A DNA stretch of 64,000 bases from Halomonas alkaliantarctica (GCF_029854215.1 NZ_CP122961.1:2914001-2978000), one strand, 5' to 3'. Positions 1 through 10,170 are shown, counted from the stretch's first letter. Notes: generated from the letters alone by a model not told the origin. A program made the numbers and translations.

Positions 1-139
1 TATCGCCCCAGGTGTAGAGCCAGGTGCGATCACGCCCGAGTACGTGGCATAACAGCACTTCAGCGTCGATACGCGGCGAGCTGGAACCCACCGCCTGCAA
101 GCGCTGGGCAGCTTGTTTCAACAGCGCATCAAGGGTCAT
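1..139 (-). CDS. prmC: PrmC (HemK) release factor glutamine methyltransferase, N-terminus only
   Basis: This reverse-strand reading frame runs off the left edge, leaving about 46 N-terminal residues (starting [14 protein letters not shown], with a later RIDAEVLLCHVLGRDR stretch). That matches the helical N-terminal domain of PrmC, which positions release factors for SAM-dependent methylation of the GGQ glutamine. The catalytic NPPY motif lies outside the window. The ATG overlaps the prfA stop codon by one base (TAATG), so the enzyme is translationally coupled to its substrate RF1. The hemA-prfA-prmC order is the usual one in gammaproteobacteria. Confidence 0.9.
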   Translation of the reverse strand, partial: MTLDALLKQAAQRLQAVGSSSPRIDAEVLLCHVLGRDRTWLYTWGD

Positions 140-1227
140 TAGACGTCCTGAAGGGCTGAGAGCTGTTCCGCTTGATACTCGTGAATCAGCGGGCTAATCA
201 CGTCATCCAACTGCTCGCCGCTGACCACTTCATTGAGTTTATAAAGCGTCAAATTAATGCGATGGTCGGTAATCCGCCCCTGGGGGAAATTATAGGTGCG
301 GATACGCTCACTGCGGTCCCCCGAGCCCACTAGCGAACGGCGTGCATCCGCTTGAGTCTGACGCTGGCTATCGACGGCGTTACGCTTCAACTTCGCGGCC
401 AGCAGCGACATCGCTTTAGCACGGTTTTTATGCTGGCTGCGCTCTTCCTGACACTCCACCACCACGCCGGTGGGCAGGTGCGTAATGCGGATCGCAGAGT
501 CCGTGGTGTTAACGTGCTGACCGCCGGCACCGCTGGAGCGGTAAGTGTCCACGCGCAGATCCGAAGGGTTAATATCGATATCGCCAACGTCATCGACTTC
601 AGGCATCACTGCGACGGTGCAAGCAGAGGTGTGAATGCGGCCCTGGGATTCGGTTGCGGGGACGCGCTGCACACGGTGGGCGCCGGATTCAAATTTTAGT
701 TGGGCGTAAACACCATCCCCTTTGACACGGGAAATGATCTCTTTGTAGCCGCCCTGCTCGCCGTGACTGGCGCTCACCACCTCTACCCGCCAACCGCGTT
801 TTTCGGCATAGCGGGAGTACATGCGAAACAGGTCGCCGGCAAAAATGGCCGCTTCGTCGCCGCCGGTACCGGCGCGCACTTCCAGAAACACCCCACGGCC
901 GTCATCGGGATCTTTAGGCACCAGCAAGCGCTTCAGCTCGAGATCCAGCTCGGCTAACCGTTCCCGCCCTTCGCTTAACTCCATCTCTGCCAGCTCGCGC
1001 ATGTCAGCGTCGCTATCGCGGCTAAGCTGCTCGGCTTCGTGCATATTGGTTTCAATATCACGATAGCGCTGCCAGGCCGCCACTAGCTCTTCTAACTCGG
1101 CATATTCACGTGAGTAGTCGCGAAAGCGCTGCTGGTTATTGATCACGTCGGGATCCGACAGCAGCATCGCCAGCTCTTCAAAGCGTTCGGTAAAGCTGTC
1201 TAAGCGTTGGCGCAGAGTCTCTTTCAT
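139..1227 (-). CDS. prfA: Peptide chain release factor 1 (RF1)
   Basis: RF1 recognises UAA and UAG in the ribosomal A site and triggers peptidyl-tRNA hydrolysis. The 362-residue length is normal. The GGQ motif (in [15 protein letters not shown]) places the catalytic Gln at residue 237, the target of PrmC encoded next. The stop-recognition tripeptide PAT (in RVPATESQG) marks this as RF1 rather than RF2, which carries SPF. The ATG overlaps the hemA stop codon (ATGA), so hemA, prfA and prmC form one coupled operon transcribed leftwards. Confidence 0.98.
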   Translation of the reverse strand: MKETLRQRLDSFTERFEELAMLLSDPDVINNQQRFRDYSREYAELEELVAAWQRYRDIETNMHEAEQLSRDSDADMRELAEMELSEGRERLAELDLELKRLLVPKDPDDGRGVFLEVRAGTGGDEAAIFAGDLFRMYSRYAEKRGWRVEVVSASHGEQGGYKEIISRVKGDGVYAQLKFESGAHRVQRVPATESQGRIHTSACTVAVMPEVDDVGDIDINPSDLRVDTYRSSGAGGQHVNTTDSAIRITHLPTGVVVECQEERSQHKNRAKAMSLLAAKLKRNAVDSQRQTQADARRSLVGSGDRSERIRTYNFPQGRITDHRINLTLYKLNEVVSGEQLDDVISPLIHEYQAEQLSALQDV

Positions 1228-2537
1228 GCGGGCGTATCATCCTTCTGGCGGTTAACCGTGGGCGCAGGCGTGGTCTCAAATGCGGGTTTTGCGGGCAGCA
1301 GCAGGCGCGGGGCGGCATTCAGCAAGTCATGGTGCTCTTCAGAAGCCGCATCGCGTATGGCCTGTGTGGGCTGGTGGAGCAAACGGTTGGTCAACTGATG
1401 GGCCAAACGCTCAATGACTTTAGCGGGGTCTTCACCCCGCGCCAGCCTCTCTAACGCTTGGTCGCGTGAGAGATCGCGCAGCGCTTCGCCATGTTGGCGG
1501 TAGTCGCGTATCAACTCACCGCCGTTACGAATACGCCGCTCGTGCTGCCAACTCCCCACGCCGTGTTCAATCAACGACTCGGCTTGATCAGCGGCAACCT
1601 GGCGGTGACGACGATTTTCCTGGATAACTTCTTCCAAATCGTCCACGGTGTAGAGGAACACATCCGCTAATTCGCCCACTTCAGGTTCAATATCTCGAGG
1701 CACCGCAATATCGACCATAAAGACTGGCCGATGGCGGCGCTTTTTGAGTGCACGCTCGACCATACCTTTACCAAGGATGGGTAGCGGGGAAGCGGTGGAA
1801 GAGATCACAATATCAGCGTTTTCAAGCGCGTCAGGAATCTCTTGCAGGGTAATCGCCGTCCCCCCTAAGGGGCCTGCCACCAGTTCAGCACGTTCACGGG
1901 TGCGGTTGGCGACGGTAAGCTGGCGAACGCCCGCTTCGTGCAAATGGCGCGCAACTAATTCGATGGTTTCACCGGCGCCGATTAGCAGCGCGCGTGAACG
2001 GCTAAAATCATCAAAAATACGGCTGGCCATGCTGACGGCGGCGTAGGCTACTGAAACGGGGTTTTTGCCGATGCCGGTTTCGGTGCGCACCTGCTTAGCC
2101 ACCGCGAAGGTGTGCTGGAACAAGCGTTCAAGCTCGCCACCCAAGCCCTTGGATTGGCGTGCCTGCTGATAGGCGTCCTTCAGTTGGCCCAGAATCTGCG
2201 GCTCACCCAGCACCATAGAGTCCAGGCCAACCGCTACGCGCATTAAATGGCGCGCCGCATCGTTGTCTAAATAGTGGTAGGCACAGCGCGTCAGCTCGTC
2301 GACGCGTAAGTTATGAAAGCGTCCGAGCCAATTGAGTACCGCCTGCTCGCCCGCCGCATCCGTGACACAGTAAAGCTCCGTGCGGTTGCAGGTAGAGAGC
2401 ACCGCCGCTTCACTGATTTGTGGCAGGTTACGCAATTCAGCCAACGCGGCATCAAGCTGCGTCGGCGTGAAAGCCACCTGCTCACGCACGGCCACGCTGG
2501 CGGTACGATGATTTATTCCCAGGGCAAGAAGCGTCAT
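1224..2537 (-). CDS. hemA: Glutamyl-tRNA reductase
   Basis: HemA reduces glutamyl-tRNA(Glu) with NADPH to glutamate-1-semialdehyde, the first committed step of C5-pathway haem synthesis. The 437-residue protein has the N-terminal GINHRTA signature and catalytic Cys50 in the STCNRTELY motif. An NADPH-binding segment follows ([11 protein letters not shown]), then the C-terminal helical dimerisation region with its Arg/Glu-rich spine. It is the first gene of the hemA-prfA-prmC operon and is divergent from the TPR lipoprotein gene across a gap of about 340 bp. It ends in a 4-bp ATGA overlap with prfA. Confidence 0.98.
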   Translation of the reverse strand: MTLLALGINHRTASVAVREQVAFTPTQLDAALAELRNLPQISEAAVLSTCNRTELYCVTDAAGEQAVLNWLGRFHNLRVDELTRCAYHYLDNDAARHLMRVAVGLDSMVLGEPQILGQLKDAYQQARQSKGLGGELERLFQHTFAVAKQVRTETGIGKNPVSVAYAAVSMASRIFDDFSRSRALLIGAGETIELVARHLHEAGVRQLTVANRTRERAELVAGPLGGTAITLQEIPDALENADIVISSTASPLPILGKGMVERALKKRRHRPVFMVDIAVPRDIEPEVGELADVFLYTVDDLEEVIQENRRHRQVAADQAESLIEHGVGSWQHERRIRNGGELIRDYRQHGEALRDLSRDQALERLARGEDPAKVIERLAHQLTNRLLHQPTQAIRDAASEEHHDLLNAAPRLLLPAKPAFETTPAPTVNRQKDDTPA

Positions 2538-2881
2538 GCGTTATGCGTCTTCGCTAGTGTGTCGGACTTTTTGTCAACCGCCGTTATGATAAGCGGCCGC
2601 ACCGTCAATTAGGGCTTGCTAAAACAAGTCTTTAGCGTGGTTCGAGCGCTGCCTACAAAAACCTGTCATTAGTAGGCATAAAGTTTGCTGACCACTTTTT
2701 CAAGGAGGAACATTCTATCACAGCAGGCTATCATCTGGCCCACACCACTTTGCCGCAGGCAGGCAAGCCGCTATGCTGGACATTCGGCCACTTGATCGAG
2801 AGACGCATGCGACCTCGCTTTTCATTATCGGGCACTGTATTAATGGGCCCTACCTGTTCAGGCTTCTCATTAGTGAGCTTT
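2538..2881. other. Divergent intergenic region between hemA and the TPR lipoprotein gene
   Basis: This gap of about 340 bp must hold the promoters for the leftward hemA operon and the rightward TPR-lolB-ispE operon. A TTGACA hexamer on the minus strand near 2568-2573 could be a -35 box for hemA, but I see no convincing -10 at the right spacing. An open frame extends upstream from the TPR gene to 2750. I treat that part as non-coding because a lipoprotein signal peptide begins only at 2882. No RNA gene or repeat was recognised. Confidence 0.4.
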
Positions 2882-4633
2882 ATGTTACGGCATTCGATAT
2901 TACTACCCGTGGCCGCCTCTGCTGCTCTGCTGCTGAGCGGCTGCCAATCCACGCCTGGCCCACAAGATGGCCCCCTCGGCACCTGGGCCGAAGATCCCAT
3001 GCGCAATGCGCCGCCCATCACTCGAGGGCTGGATGCCGCAGGGCTAAGCACGCTGCTCGGCGCAGAGCTTGCTGGCCAGCGTGGCGACTATCGCTACGCA
3101 AGCCAGGGCTACCTGGAAGCGGCTAAGCGCTATCGGGAGCCAGCACTTGCCGAGCGTGCCACCTTCGCGGCCCGCTTTGGCAATGAGGCCTCACTAATAG
3201 AGGCTTCTGCGCTTCGCTGGCGAGAGCTTGCCCCCCAGGCAGAAGCACCTAATCGCCTATTGGCGGCTTTTTCACTGCAGCGCGGCGATTGGCTCGACAG
3301 CCTCGAACAGCGTCTTGATATTGTTGAGGCAGGCGGCCACGGCGATGTCACCGCCTATGCAGAGGTTGCGGTGGCTGAAGAGGCGCCGCTGACGTTGATT
3401 GCCCAGCAGTTGCGTGAGCATTTAGCCCGCCCAAACGCTGACCAGTTGCCCCATCACAGCGATGTACTGCTGGGCACGGCCTTAATCGAGGCTGCCCTTG
3501 GCGACACCGCTCTTGCCCAGCGGCGGCTTGATCAAGTCGAGCTACTCGACCCCGAATCCGCTGCGTTATGGCTGGTGAAAGCGCGCTTGGCGCTGGAGAT
3601 TGAGGATTACCCAACCGCCCAGCGCTCGGCCCAGCAGGGTCTCGAGCTCGCGCCTGACGATGTGCGATTTATTCTGTTGCTGGCCCAGGCGGAAATTCGT
3701 CTTAACAATATCAGCGCTGCAGAAGTGCAAACCAATGCCCTACTGGAAAGCCACGGTGGCAATGAGGATCTACGCTTATCGCTAGCCCAGCTCTATCTTG
3801 AAGAAGGCCACCCCGAACCCGCGCAACGCTTGCTGCAGCCGCTGATTGGCCAACCTAACGTGCCGAATTTAGCCTATTACTTACTTGGCGCCATCACGCA
3901 AGCGCAAGGCGATACTGACAATGCGCTGCTTTATTATCGCCAAGTCAGCGAAGGCAGTGAATTTTTGCCCGCTCGCGCTGCGGCGGCGCAAATGCTGATT
4001 GAGGAGGATCGCCTGCTGGATGCTCGCGCCTTCCTACGCATTGAGCGGATGCGCTTTGACAATTATTTCACCGAATTGGTGATGCTCGAGGTCCAATTGC
4101 TGGACGAAATGAATCAGCCTGAGGATGCTAATGCGCTACTAGACCGCGAAATAAGCCGTACACCCGACGATGCATCGCTGCTTTATATGCGTGCCATGCG
4201 CCGCTGGGAAGCGGGCAACATTGCGGGTATGGAGCAGGATTTACGCCAGATTTTGCGCACCGACCCAGACAATTCAGAAGCCCTCAATGCACTCGGCTAC
4301 ACGCTAGCCGACCTTAACTTGCCAGGGCGTTTGCAAGAGGCGTTTGAGCTTATTGAGCGCGCCTACGAGGCCGACCCTGACAATCCTGCCGTGCTCGATA
4401 GCATGGGCTGGGTCTACTTCCGGCTTGGCAAACCTGAAGAAGCGCTGCCTTGGCTTGAAAGTGCCTATATGCAGTTACCTGACCAGGAGGTCGCTGCGCA
4501 CCTGGCCGAAGTGCTAAAAGCACTGGGGCGTGATGAAGAAGCGCGCCAGTTGATCCAGCAAATCATGCAGCGGACGAACCAACACCAACTGATCGACGGA
4601 CTGCTTGAGCGTTATCCTGAGCTAAGCCCTTAA
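2882..4633 (+). CDS. Tetratricopeptide-repeat outer-membrane lipoprotein
   Basis: From Met at 2882 the protein is 583 residues and begins with a lipoprotein signal peptide ending in the lipobox LLSGC, so it is probably lipidated and exported. The rest is helical TPR repeats, with recognisable units such as NSEALNALGYTLADLN and NPAVLDSMGWVYFRLGKPEE in the C-terminal third. No enzymatic motif was seen. It sits directly upstream of lolB and ispE, a conserved arrangement in pseudomonads and relatives. A scaffold role at the envelope is inferred. An upstream in-frame ATG at 2750 exists but would bury the signal peptide. Confidence 0.85.
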   Translation: MLRHSILLPVAASAALLLSGCQSTPGPQDGPLGTWAEDPMRNAPPITRGLDAAGLSTLLGAELAGQRGDYRYASQGYLEAAKRYREPALAERATFAARFGNEASLIEASALRWRELAPQAEAPNRLLAAFSLQRGDWLDSLEQRLDIVEAGGHGDVTAYAEVAVAEEAPLTLIAQQLREHLARPNADQLPHHSDVLLGTALIEAALGDTALAQRRLDQVELLDPESAALWLVKARLALEIEDYPTAQRSAQQGLELAPDDVRFILLLAQAEIRLNNISAAEVQTNALLESHGGNEDLRLSLAQLYLEEGHPEPAQRLLQPLIGQPNVPNLAYYLLGAITQAQGDTDNALLYYRQVSEGSEFLPARAAAAQMLIEEDRLLDARAFLRIERMRFDNYFTELVMLEVQLLDEMNQPEDANALLDREISRTPDDASLLYMRAMRRWEAGNIAGMEQDLRQILRTDPDNSEALNALGYTLADLNLPGRLQEAFELIERAYEADPDNPAVLDSMGWVYFRLGKPEEALPWLESAYMQLPDQEVAAHLAEVLKALGRDEEARQLIQQIMQRTNQHQLIDGLLERYPELSP

Positions 4634-4743
4634 ATAAGTCATGAACTAACGCCACCAGAGACACCCTAACCCTGCGAACTATCCTTTTAAGCGCACTCAA
4701 CATGTTACCCTTGCGCCGCAATCATCTGACATGGAGCCTGTTT

Positions 4744-5391
4744 ATGTTGACACTGACGTCCCCCTCGCCCCGCTGGCCATTAACACGCCACTCTTCGCGG
4801 CTCTGGCTTGCCGGTCTCGCGCTACTCTTGCTCGCCGGGTGTGCCTCCCAGGCTCCAATGGACGAGAGTGGCCGCCAGGCTGGGCAGTGGGAACGCCAGC
4901 AGGCCGATGTAGAGGCTTTCGATTCCTGGACACTGGTCGGCAAAGCGGGATTGCGCACCCCAGAAGAGAACGTCAGCGCCAACCTGGACTGGAATCAAAC
5001 CCCCTACTATTTCCGCATGCTGATCAGCGGACCGTTTGGTGGCGGGCGTAATGTACTTGAAGGCCGTGAAGGCCGCTTTTCGCTCTCCAATAGTGATGGT
5101 CGCTTTGAAGCAGAAACGCCGGAAGCCTTAATGGAAGAGCAGCTAGGCTGGTCACTGCCTGTTAGCGCCATGCCAGACTGGGTGCGTGGCCTACCCGGCG
5201 GAAATGACAGCTATCAGTTGGAAACCGATGAGCTCGGCTTCCCGAGCCACTTGGCACAAGACGGCTGGGAAATCGACTACCGCGACTGGGAGCAGTTTGA
5301 AGGTATGTGGCTGCCGCGCAGGCTAATCATGAACTACGACGATGTACGAATTACGCTGGTCGTCAACCAGTGGCAAGCCAGCGAAGAGTAA
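4744..5391 (+). CDS. lolB: Outer-membrane lipoprotein insertion protein LolB
   Basis: LolB accepts lipoproteins from periplasmic LolA and inserts them into the outer membrane; it is itself a lipoprotein. The signal peptide ends with LLLAGCAS. The mature part carries the LolB pattern of a Trp/Tyr-rich beta sandwich (FDSWTLVGKAGLRTPEE, ANLDWNQ, RMLISGPFGGG). I chose Met at 4744 because a GGAG lies about seven bases upstream; an earlier in-frame ATG at 4702 is possible. It lies between the TPR lipoprotein gene and ispE, the typical position. Confidence 0.93.
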   Translation: MLTLTSPSPRWPLTRHSSRLWLAGLALLLLAGCASQAPMDESGRQAGQWERQQADVEAFDSWTLVGKAGLRTPEENVSANLDWNQTPYYFRMLISGPFGGGRNVLEGREGRFSLSNSDGRFEAETPEALMEEQLGWSLPVSAMPDWVRGLPGGNDSYQLETDELGFPSHLAQDGWEIDYRDWEQFEGMWLPRRLIMNYDDVRITLVVNQWQASEE

Positions 5392-5405
5392 GGGTAAACG
5401 TTTAA

Positions 5406-6260
5406 ATGAACGCGCCGTTAACTCTTCCCGCCCCGGCCAAGCTTAACCGCATGCTGCATATAGTGGGCCGTCGTGAAGACGGCTACCACGCACTGCAAAC
5501 GCTATTTCAGTTTATCGACTTGTGCGACCACCTTACGCTAACCCCCCGTGATGACGGGGAGATTCACTTAACCAGTGAGGTTAGCGGCGTTAGCCACGAT
5601 AACAACTTGGTGGTTCGCGCTGCACGGTTATTGCAACGGCATAGCGGCTCTGCGCTTGGCGCCACGCTTACGATCGACAAGCAACTACCGATGGGCGGCG
5701 GTTTAGGGGGTGGTAGCTCCAACGCGGCCACCGTTTTAGTCGGCCTGAACCACCTCTGGCAGCTCAATCTACCGCTAGTCGAACTAGCACGCCTGGGGCT
5801 TCAGCTTGGGGCCGATGTGCCGGTGTTCGTACATGGCCATAGCGCCTGGGGCGAAGGCGTTGGCGAACGGCTTACCCCAGTGACGCTTGACACCCCTTGG
5901 TTCGTGATTATTCACCCCGGTATTAGCGTGTCTACCCAGGGCGTCTTCCAAGACCCGCAATTGACACGTGACAGCCGCCCCATTACTATGGCGCGCGCAC
6001 TGCAGGGGGGAGCGCCAGAGTGGCGCAATGACTGTGAAGCCGTAGTAAAGGAACGCTATCCGCCCATTGCGGAAGCCCTCCACTGGCTTGCACAGCACGC
6101 ACCTAGTCGGTTGACCGGCACGGGGGCTTGTCTGTTTGCTGCTTTCGACACGCAGCAATCGGCACAGGCCATCGCGCAATTAGCGGGGCAACGTTGGTCG
6201 ACGTGGGTAGCACGCGGGCTCAACACCTCTCCCCTACATGATGCTCTGGGCTGTTTATAA
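5406..6260 (+). CDS. ispE: 4-diphosphocytidyl-2-C-methyl-D-erythritol kinase
   Basis: IspE phosphorylates CDP-ME with ATP in the MEP isoprenoid pathway. The 284-residue GHMP kinase has the N-terminal PAPAKLNRMLHIVGRREDGYH motif region and the glycine-rich ATP loop PMGGGLGGGSSNAA. The second GHMP motif (RLTGTGACLFAAF) is near the C-terminus. It starts 14 bases after the lolB stop. Its last codons form the first unit of a 22-bp tandem repeat that continues towards tRNA-Gln, so the natural 3' end may have been altered by repeat expansion. Confidence 0.97.
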   Translation: MNAPLTLPAPAKLNRMLHIVGRREDGYHALQTLFQFIDLCDHLTLTPRDDGEIHLTSEVSGVSHDNNLVVRAARLLQRHSGSALGATLTIDKQLPMGGGLGGGSSNAATVLVGLNHLWQLNLPLVELARLGLQLGADVPVFVHGHSAWGEGVGERLTPVTLDTPWFVIIHPGISVSTQGVFQDPQLTRDSRPITMARALQGGAPEWRNDCEAVVKERYPPIAEALHWLAQHAPSRLTGTGACLFAAFDTQQSAQAIAQLAGQRWSTWVARGLNTSPLHDALGCL

Positions 6261-6330
6261 TCCCGCTCTGGGCAGTTTATAGTCCCGCTCTGGGCTATTT
6301 ACAGTCCCGCTCTGGGCAGTTAAAAGCGCC
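6243..6330 (+). repeat. 22-bp tandem repeat, four units, spanning the ispE stop codon
   Basis: Units start at 6243, 6265, 6287 and 6309 and share the core GCTCTGGGCnGTTTA. The first three end in TCCC; the fourth is diverged at its right side. The first unit includes the last ispE codons and the TAA stop. Units 1 to 3 also contain TATAAT, TATAGT and TACAGT at the same offset, resembling -10 boxes, though no matching -35 boxes are obvious. The array ends about 24 bp before tRNA-Gln. Confidence 0.9.
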
Positions 6331-6353
6331 CGGTCAGCGCGTTAGGTTATTGC

Positions 6354-6428
6354 TGGGGTATCGCCAAGTGGTAAGGCACCGCTTTTTGGTAGCGGCATTC
6401 CCAGGTTCGAATCCTGGTACCCCAGCCA
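6354..6428 (+). tRNA. tRNA-Gln (anticodon TTG)
   Basis: A full cloverleaf: acceptor strands TGGGGTA and TACCCCA, a D arm, an anticodon arm CCGCT/AGCGG with loop TTTTGGT giving anticodon UUG, and a T arm with GGTTCGAATCC. The CCA end is encoded. It is closely similar to bacterial tRNA-Gln and lies between ispE and prs, a common position. Confidence 0.97.
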
Positions 6429-6486
6429 ACCCAACAATGGCCTGCGTTTTTACCCCTGATTCCCAACACTGCAAAGGTGGCTGCGC

Positions 6487-7428
6487 GTGTCAAAATTGAT
6501 GGTTTTCGCCGGGAATGCTAATCCCGCACTCGCTCAAAAAATTGCCGAGAGCTTAGACAGCCGTATGGGCAACGCTACGGTGGGTCAATTCAGCGACGGT
6601 GAAATTGCAGTCGAGATCAATGAGAACGTGCGAGGTAAGGATGTTTTCATCCTGCAATCCACCTGTGCACCGACGAATGACAATTTGATGGAGTTGATCC
6701 TGATGGTCGACGCACTGCGTCGCGCCTCGGCAACTCGCATTACCGCGGTACTGCCCTACTTTGGCTATGCCCGCCAGGATCGCCGCGTGCGCTCCGCCCG
6801 GGTGCCGATTTCCGCCAAGGTAGTGGCGGACATGATGGTTAAAGCAGGCGTTGACCGCGTGATGACCATGGATCTACACGCTGACCAGATCCAGGGCTTC
6901 TTTGATGTTCCGGTCGATAACGTCTACGGCTCACCCATTCTGCTGGATGATATCGAGCGCCAGAATTACAGCGACCTGGTCGTGGTTTCTCCTGATGTAG
7001 GCGGCGTTGTTCGCGCCCGCGCTATCGCCAAACAGCTGAATGCCGATCTCGCCATTATCGATAAACGTCGCCCCCAGGCTAACCAAGCCCAGGTGATGCA
7101 CATCATCGGCGAGATTGAAGGCCGTACCTGTGTCGTCGTCGACGACATGATTGATACCGCTGGCACGCTGTGTAAAGCCGGTGAAGCGCTAAAAGATCAC
7201 GGCGCCAAGCGCGTGGTGGCCTATGCGACCCACCCGATTTTGTCCGGCCCAGCGGTCGATAATATTACCAACTCCGTACTGGATGAAGTGGTGGTGACCG
7301 ACACCATCCCGCTATCTGACGTTGCCCGTCGTAGCGGCAAAATTCGCCAGTTGAGCGTTGCTGGCCTGATCGCGGAAGCGATTCGCCGGGTCAGCAACGA
7401 AGAATCTGTCAGCGCGATGTTCCACTAA
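6487..7428 (+). CDS. prs: Ribose-phosphate pyrophosphokinase
   Basis: Prs makes PRPP from ribose-5-phosphate and ATP for nucleotide, His and Trp synthesis. The 313-residue protein is near the family's usual length. It starts with GTG at 6487, behind an AAGGTGG ribosome-binding site. Visible features are the N-terminal [16 protein letters not shown], the metal- and ATP-binding region [20 protein letters not shown], a [11 protein letters not shown] segment, and the PRPP loop [13 protein letters not shown]. It is followed by rplY, as in other gammaproteobacteria. Confidence 0.98.
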   Translation: MSKLMVFAGNANPALAQKIAESLDSRMGNATVGQFSDGEIAVEINENVRGKDVFILQSTCAPTNDNLMELILMVDALRRASATRITAVLPYFGYARQDRRVRSARVPISAKVVADMMVKAGVDRVMTMDLHADQIQGFFDVPVDNVYGSPILLDDIERQNYSDLVVVSPDVGGVVRARAIAKQLNADLAIIDKRRPQANQAQVMHIIGEIEGRTCVVVDDMIDTAGTLCKAGEALKDHGAKRVVAYATHPILSGPAVDNITNSVLDEVVVTDTIPLSDVARRSGKIRQLSVAGLIAEAIRRVSNEESVSAMFH

Positions 7429-7524
7429 TCCGCTGACGATACAGCCCCCTTTTGGGGCCACGGAAACGTCGTCGTCTGGTCGCGGTCGTCGGCGTCTTCC
7501 TTACTTAAACTAAGAGGCAATTCC

Positions 7525-8169
7525 ATGTCTGATTTTATCCTGAAAGCCAGCGTTCGTAACGACCTGGGGAAAGGTGCGAGCCGCCGCCTGCGTCGTGCGA
7601 ACCAGCAAGTGCCGGCCGTTGTATACGGTGGCGAGAAAGGCGCGCAGTCTATCTCTGTCGAAAAAACCGCTTTCTACAAAGCGATTGAAGACGAGTCCTT
7701 CTTCTCCTCGGTCATCAAGCTGATGATCGAAGGCAAAGAAGAGCAAGTGGTTGTTCGTGACCTGCAGCGTCACCCCTTTAAGCCGCTGCTGACTCACGCC
7801 GACTTCCTGCGCGTTGATGCGACTCACGAAATCACCATGAACGTGCCGCTGCACGTGACTGGCGAAGAACAGTGTGTCGGTATCAAAGATCAAGGCGGTG
7901 AACTGCACGTACTGGCCAACGAAATTGCGATCAGCTGCTTGCCGAAAGACCTGCCTGACTACCTTGAAGTCGACATCGCTGATGTTGAACTTGGCACCAC
8001 GCTGCACCTGTCTGACCTTACCCTTCCGGCTGGCGTCACCTCTGTTGACCTGTCCCACGGCGAAGAGCACGACAATGCAGTACTTAGCGTCACTAAAGTA
8101 AAAGTGCGTGTTGACGAAGATGATGAAGAAGGTGAAAGCGAAGGCGAAGAAGACACCAGCGCCGAGTAA
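7525..8169 (+). CDS. rplY: 50S ribosomal protein bL25 (CTC form)
   Basis: bL25 binds 5S rRNA. At 214 residues this is the long CTC/TL5 form: an N-terminal L25 domain (roughly residues 1-95, with [25 protein letters not shown] sequence) plus a C-terminal beta domain ([17 protein letters not shown]). The last 25 residues are strongly acidic (Asp/Glu with Gly/Ser), in keeping with a salt-tolerant host. AAGAGG precedes the ATG. A strong terminator lies about 70 bp downstream. Confidence 0.96.
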   Translation: MSDFILKASVRNDLGKGASRRLRRANQQVPAVVYGGEKGAQSISVEKTAFYKAIEDESFFSSVIKLMIEGKEEQVVVRDLQRHPFKPLLTHADFLRVDATHEITMNVPLHVTGEEQCVGIKDQGGELHVLANEIAISCLPKDLPDYLEVDIADVELGTTLHLSDLTLPAGVTSVDLSHGEEHDNAVLSVTKVKVRVDEDDEEGESEGEEDTSAE

Positions 8170-8237
8170 GTATCCCTCGTTAAGCATCCTCTTGGGGCCA
8201 TGCCTGCATGGCCCTTGTGATGCTGACATGATGTTAG

Positions 8238-8267
8238 AATCAAGCGCCCCGGCGCTTGATTTTTTTT
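8238..8267 (+). terminator. Rho-independent terminator after rplY
   Basis: A near-perfect stem AATCAAGCGCC / GGCGCTTGATT with a two-base loop is followed by a run of eight or nine T. It closes the prs-rplY unit and separates it from pth. Confidence 0.93.
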
Positions 8268-8345
8268 AGGGCCGTCGCTGGCGCAGTATCGACCATGCCT
8301 TCTGGATAGTTTTAGTCTTCTGGATATTTTGTGTGAGGTGGGAAG

Positions 8346-8933
8346 ATGAGCCAGGTTACAGCCATTATTGGATTAGGAAACCCCGGAGCGGAGTATGACG
8401 CCACGCGCCATAATGCCGGTTTCTGGCTGGTAGACGCTATTGCGCAGAGCGCCCATGCAGAGCTGCGTCCAGAAAAGAAATTTTTCGGCCACTACGCCAA
8501 GGTCCGCCTAGGCGACCATGAGCTGCACCTACTCAACCCCGCCACCTTCATGAATCGAAGTGGCGCCGCGGTGGCAGCACTAAGCCAGTTCTTCAAACTT
8601 GCCCCTGAAAACCTACTGGTCGCCCACGACGAACTCGACCTTCCCCCGGGCCAGGCACGCTACAAAACTGGCGGTGGGCACGGTGGTCACAACGGCCTGC
8701 GCGATATTATCAGTGCATTAGGCGGTCAGAAGCAGTTTCACCGAGTACGGATTGGCATTGGCCACCCCGGTGAGGCTCGTCAGGTTACTAATTATGTACT
8801 AGGGCGCCCCGGCAAGGCCGAACACGAAGCCATTGTTCGCGCCCTGAATGAGTGCATCGCCACACTTCCGCTAGCGCTCGCAGGTGACTGGGTCAAAGCC
8901 ATGAACCAGTTACACAGCCTTAAGTCAGAATAG
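8346..8933 (+). CDS. pth: Peptidyl-tRNA hydrolase
   Basis: Pth hydrolyses peptidyl-tRNAs that drop off ribosomes. The 195-residue protein shows GLGNPGAEYDATRHNAGFW, in which the His of RHNAGF is the catalytic base. Further motifs are LLNPATFMNRSGAAV, VAHDELDLPPGQARYK and GGGHGGHNGLRDI. A GGTGGGAAG site precedes the ATG. It sits between rplY and ychF as in Escherichia and Pseudomonas and is complete. Confidence 0.98.
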   Translation: MSQVTAIIGLGNPGAEYDATRHNAGFWLVDAIAQSAHAELRPEKKFFGHYAKVRLGDHELHLLNPATFMNRSGAAVAALSQFFKLAPENLLVAHDELDLPPGQARYKTGGGHGGHNGLRDIISALGGQKQFHRVRIGIGHPGEARQVTNYVLGRPGKAEHEAIVRALNECIATLPLALAGDWVKAMNQLHSLKSE

Positions 8934-9037
8934 TCTTAGTCGAAAACTGGCTAGTGTCGCCTGTGGCTGACGGCTAGCGCATCTCGTAGAATGGCGATTA
9001 CTTTTACGCCCTACCACCTTATTCTCAGGAACATTTT

Positions 9038-10129
9038 ATGGGTTTCAATTGCGGCATCGTCGGCCTGCCTAACGTCGGCAAGTCCACACTATTCAATGCA
9101 CTGACCAAGTCAGGCATCGATGCAGAAAACTTCCCCTTCTGCACCATTGAGCCGAACGTGGGTATCGTGCCGATGCCGGACCCACGTCTTGATAAGCTCG
9201 CCGAGATCGTCAAGCCGCAAAAAGTACTGCCGACCACCATGGAGTTCGTCGACATTGCTGGTCTGGTCGCCGGGGCCTCCAAAGGCGAGGGCTTGGGCAA
9301 TAAATTCCTGGCCAATATTCGTGAAACCCAGGCAATTGCCCATGTGGTGCGCTGCTTCGATAACGACAACGTTATCCACGTAGCCAACCAGGTCGATCCC
9401 CGCGCCGATATCGAAACGATCAACCTAGAGTTAGCGCTGGCCGACCTGGATACTGTCGAAAAAGCCAGCCAGCGCTTGGTTCGCTCGGTGAAAGGCGGTG
9501 ATAAAGACGCCATTGCCACCAAGGCGATTCTTGATCGTATTCAACCCCACGTTGCGGAAGGCTTGCCGCTTCGCAGCTTTGGCTTAAGCGAAGAAGAGCA
9601 GCGCCAGGTAAAAAGCTTCGGTTTTTTGACCCTGAAGCCGACCATGTACATCGCTAACGTCAATGAAGACGGTTTCGAGAACAATCCCTATCTGGATATT
9701 GTTAATGAAATAGCCGCGGAGGAAGGCGCGCTAGTGGTGCCCGTGTGCAACCAGCTTGAAGCCGAAATTGCCGAGCTGGATGACGAAGAGCGCTCGATGT
9801 TCTTAAGCGAGATGGGCATGGATGAGCCAGGCCTTGATCGCGTCATTCGTGCAGGCTACTCACTGCTGGGACTGCAAACCTACTTCACTGCCGGTGTTAA
9901 AGAAGTTCGCGCCTGGACAGTGAAAGAGGGGGCCACAGCCCCAGAAGCCGCTGGCGTGATTCACACCGATTTCCAAAAAGGCTTTATCCGTGCCGAAGTA
10001 GTCGCTTATGACGATTTTGTCTCGTTAGGCGGCGAGCAAGGTGCTAAAGATGCCGGTAAGTGGCGCTTAGAAGGTAAAGAGTACATTGTCAAAGATGGCG
10101 ATGTGGTGCACTTCCGCTTTAATGTGTAA
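9038..10129 (+). CDS. ychF: Redox-regulated ribosome-associated ATPase/GTPase YchF
   Basis: YchF (OLA1 family) is an Obg-related P-loop NTPase that prefers ATP, binds ribosomes and influences oxidative stress responses. The 363-residue protein has Walker [15 protein letters not shown], a G3 motif [17 protein letters not shown], an NVNEDG segment in place of canonical NKxD, and a C-terminal TGS domain ([19 protein letters not shown] to the end). A good AGGA ribosome-binding site precedes the ATG. The pth-ychF linkage is conserved. Confidence 0.97.
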   Translation: MGFNCGIVGLPNVGKSTLFNALTKSGIDAENFPFCTIEPNVGIVPMPDPRLDKLAEIVKPQKVLPTTMEFVDIAGLVAGASKGEGLGNKFLANIRETQAIAHVVRCFDNDNVIHVANQVDPRADIETINLELALADLDTVEKASQRLVRSVKGGDKDAIATKAILDRIQPHVAEGLPLRSFGLSEEEQRQVKSFGFLTLKPTMYIANVNEDGFENNPYLDIVNEIAAEEGALVVPVCNQLEAEIAELDDEERSMFLSEMGMDEPGLDRVIRAGYSLLGLQTYFTAGVKEVRAWTVKEGATAPEAAGVIHTDFQKGFIRAEVVAYDDFVSLGGEQGAKDAGKWRLEGKEYIVKDGDVVHFRFNV

Positions 10130-10145
10130 CTAGACGCTTACCAAC

Positions 10146-10170
10146 TGGCTGCCCTCTTTATAGGGGCAGC
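10146..10170 (+). terminator. Possible weak terminator hairpin after ychF
   Basis: The sequence GGCTGCCC..GGGGCAGCC forms a GC-rich stem 16 bases past the ychF stop, but only a short T run follows. It may stabilise the 3' end rather than terminate. Confidence 0.4.

Noticed and set aside
2750..2881. Longer N-terminus for the TPR protein beginning at 2750
   Set aside because: It would place 44 residues before a clear lipoprotein signal peptide that begins at 2882.
6243..6330. Possible CRISPR array at the 22-bp repeat
   Set aside because: The units are directly adjacent with no spacers and no cas gene is present; it is a simple tandem repeat.
7510..8229. Long open frame opposite rplY
   Set aside because: It mirrors the coding strand of a well-recognised ribosomal protein gene and shows no family motif.
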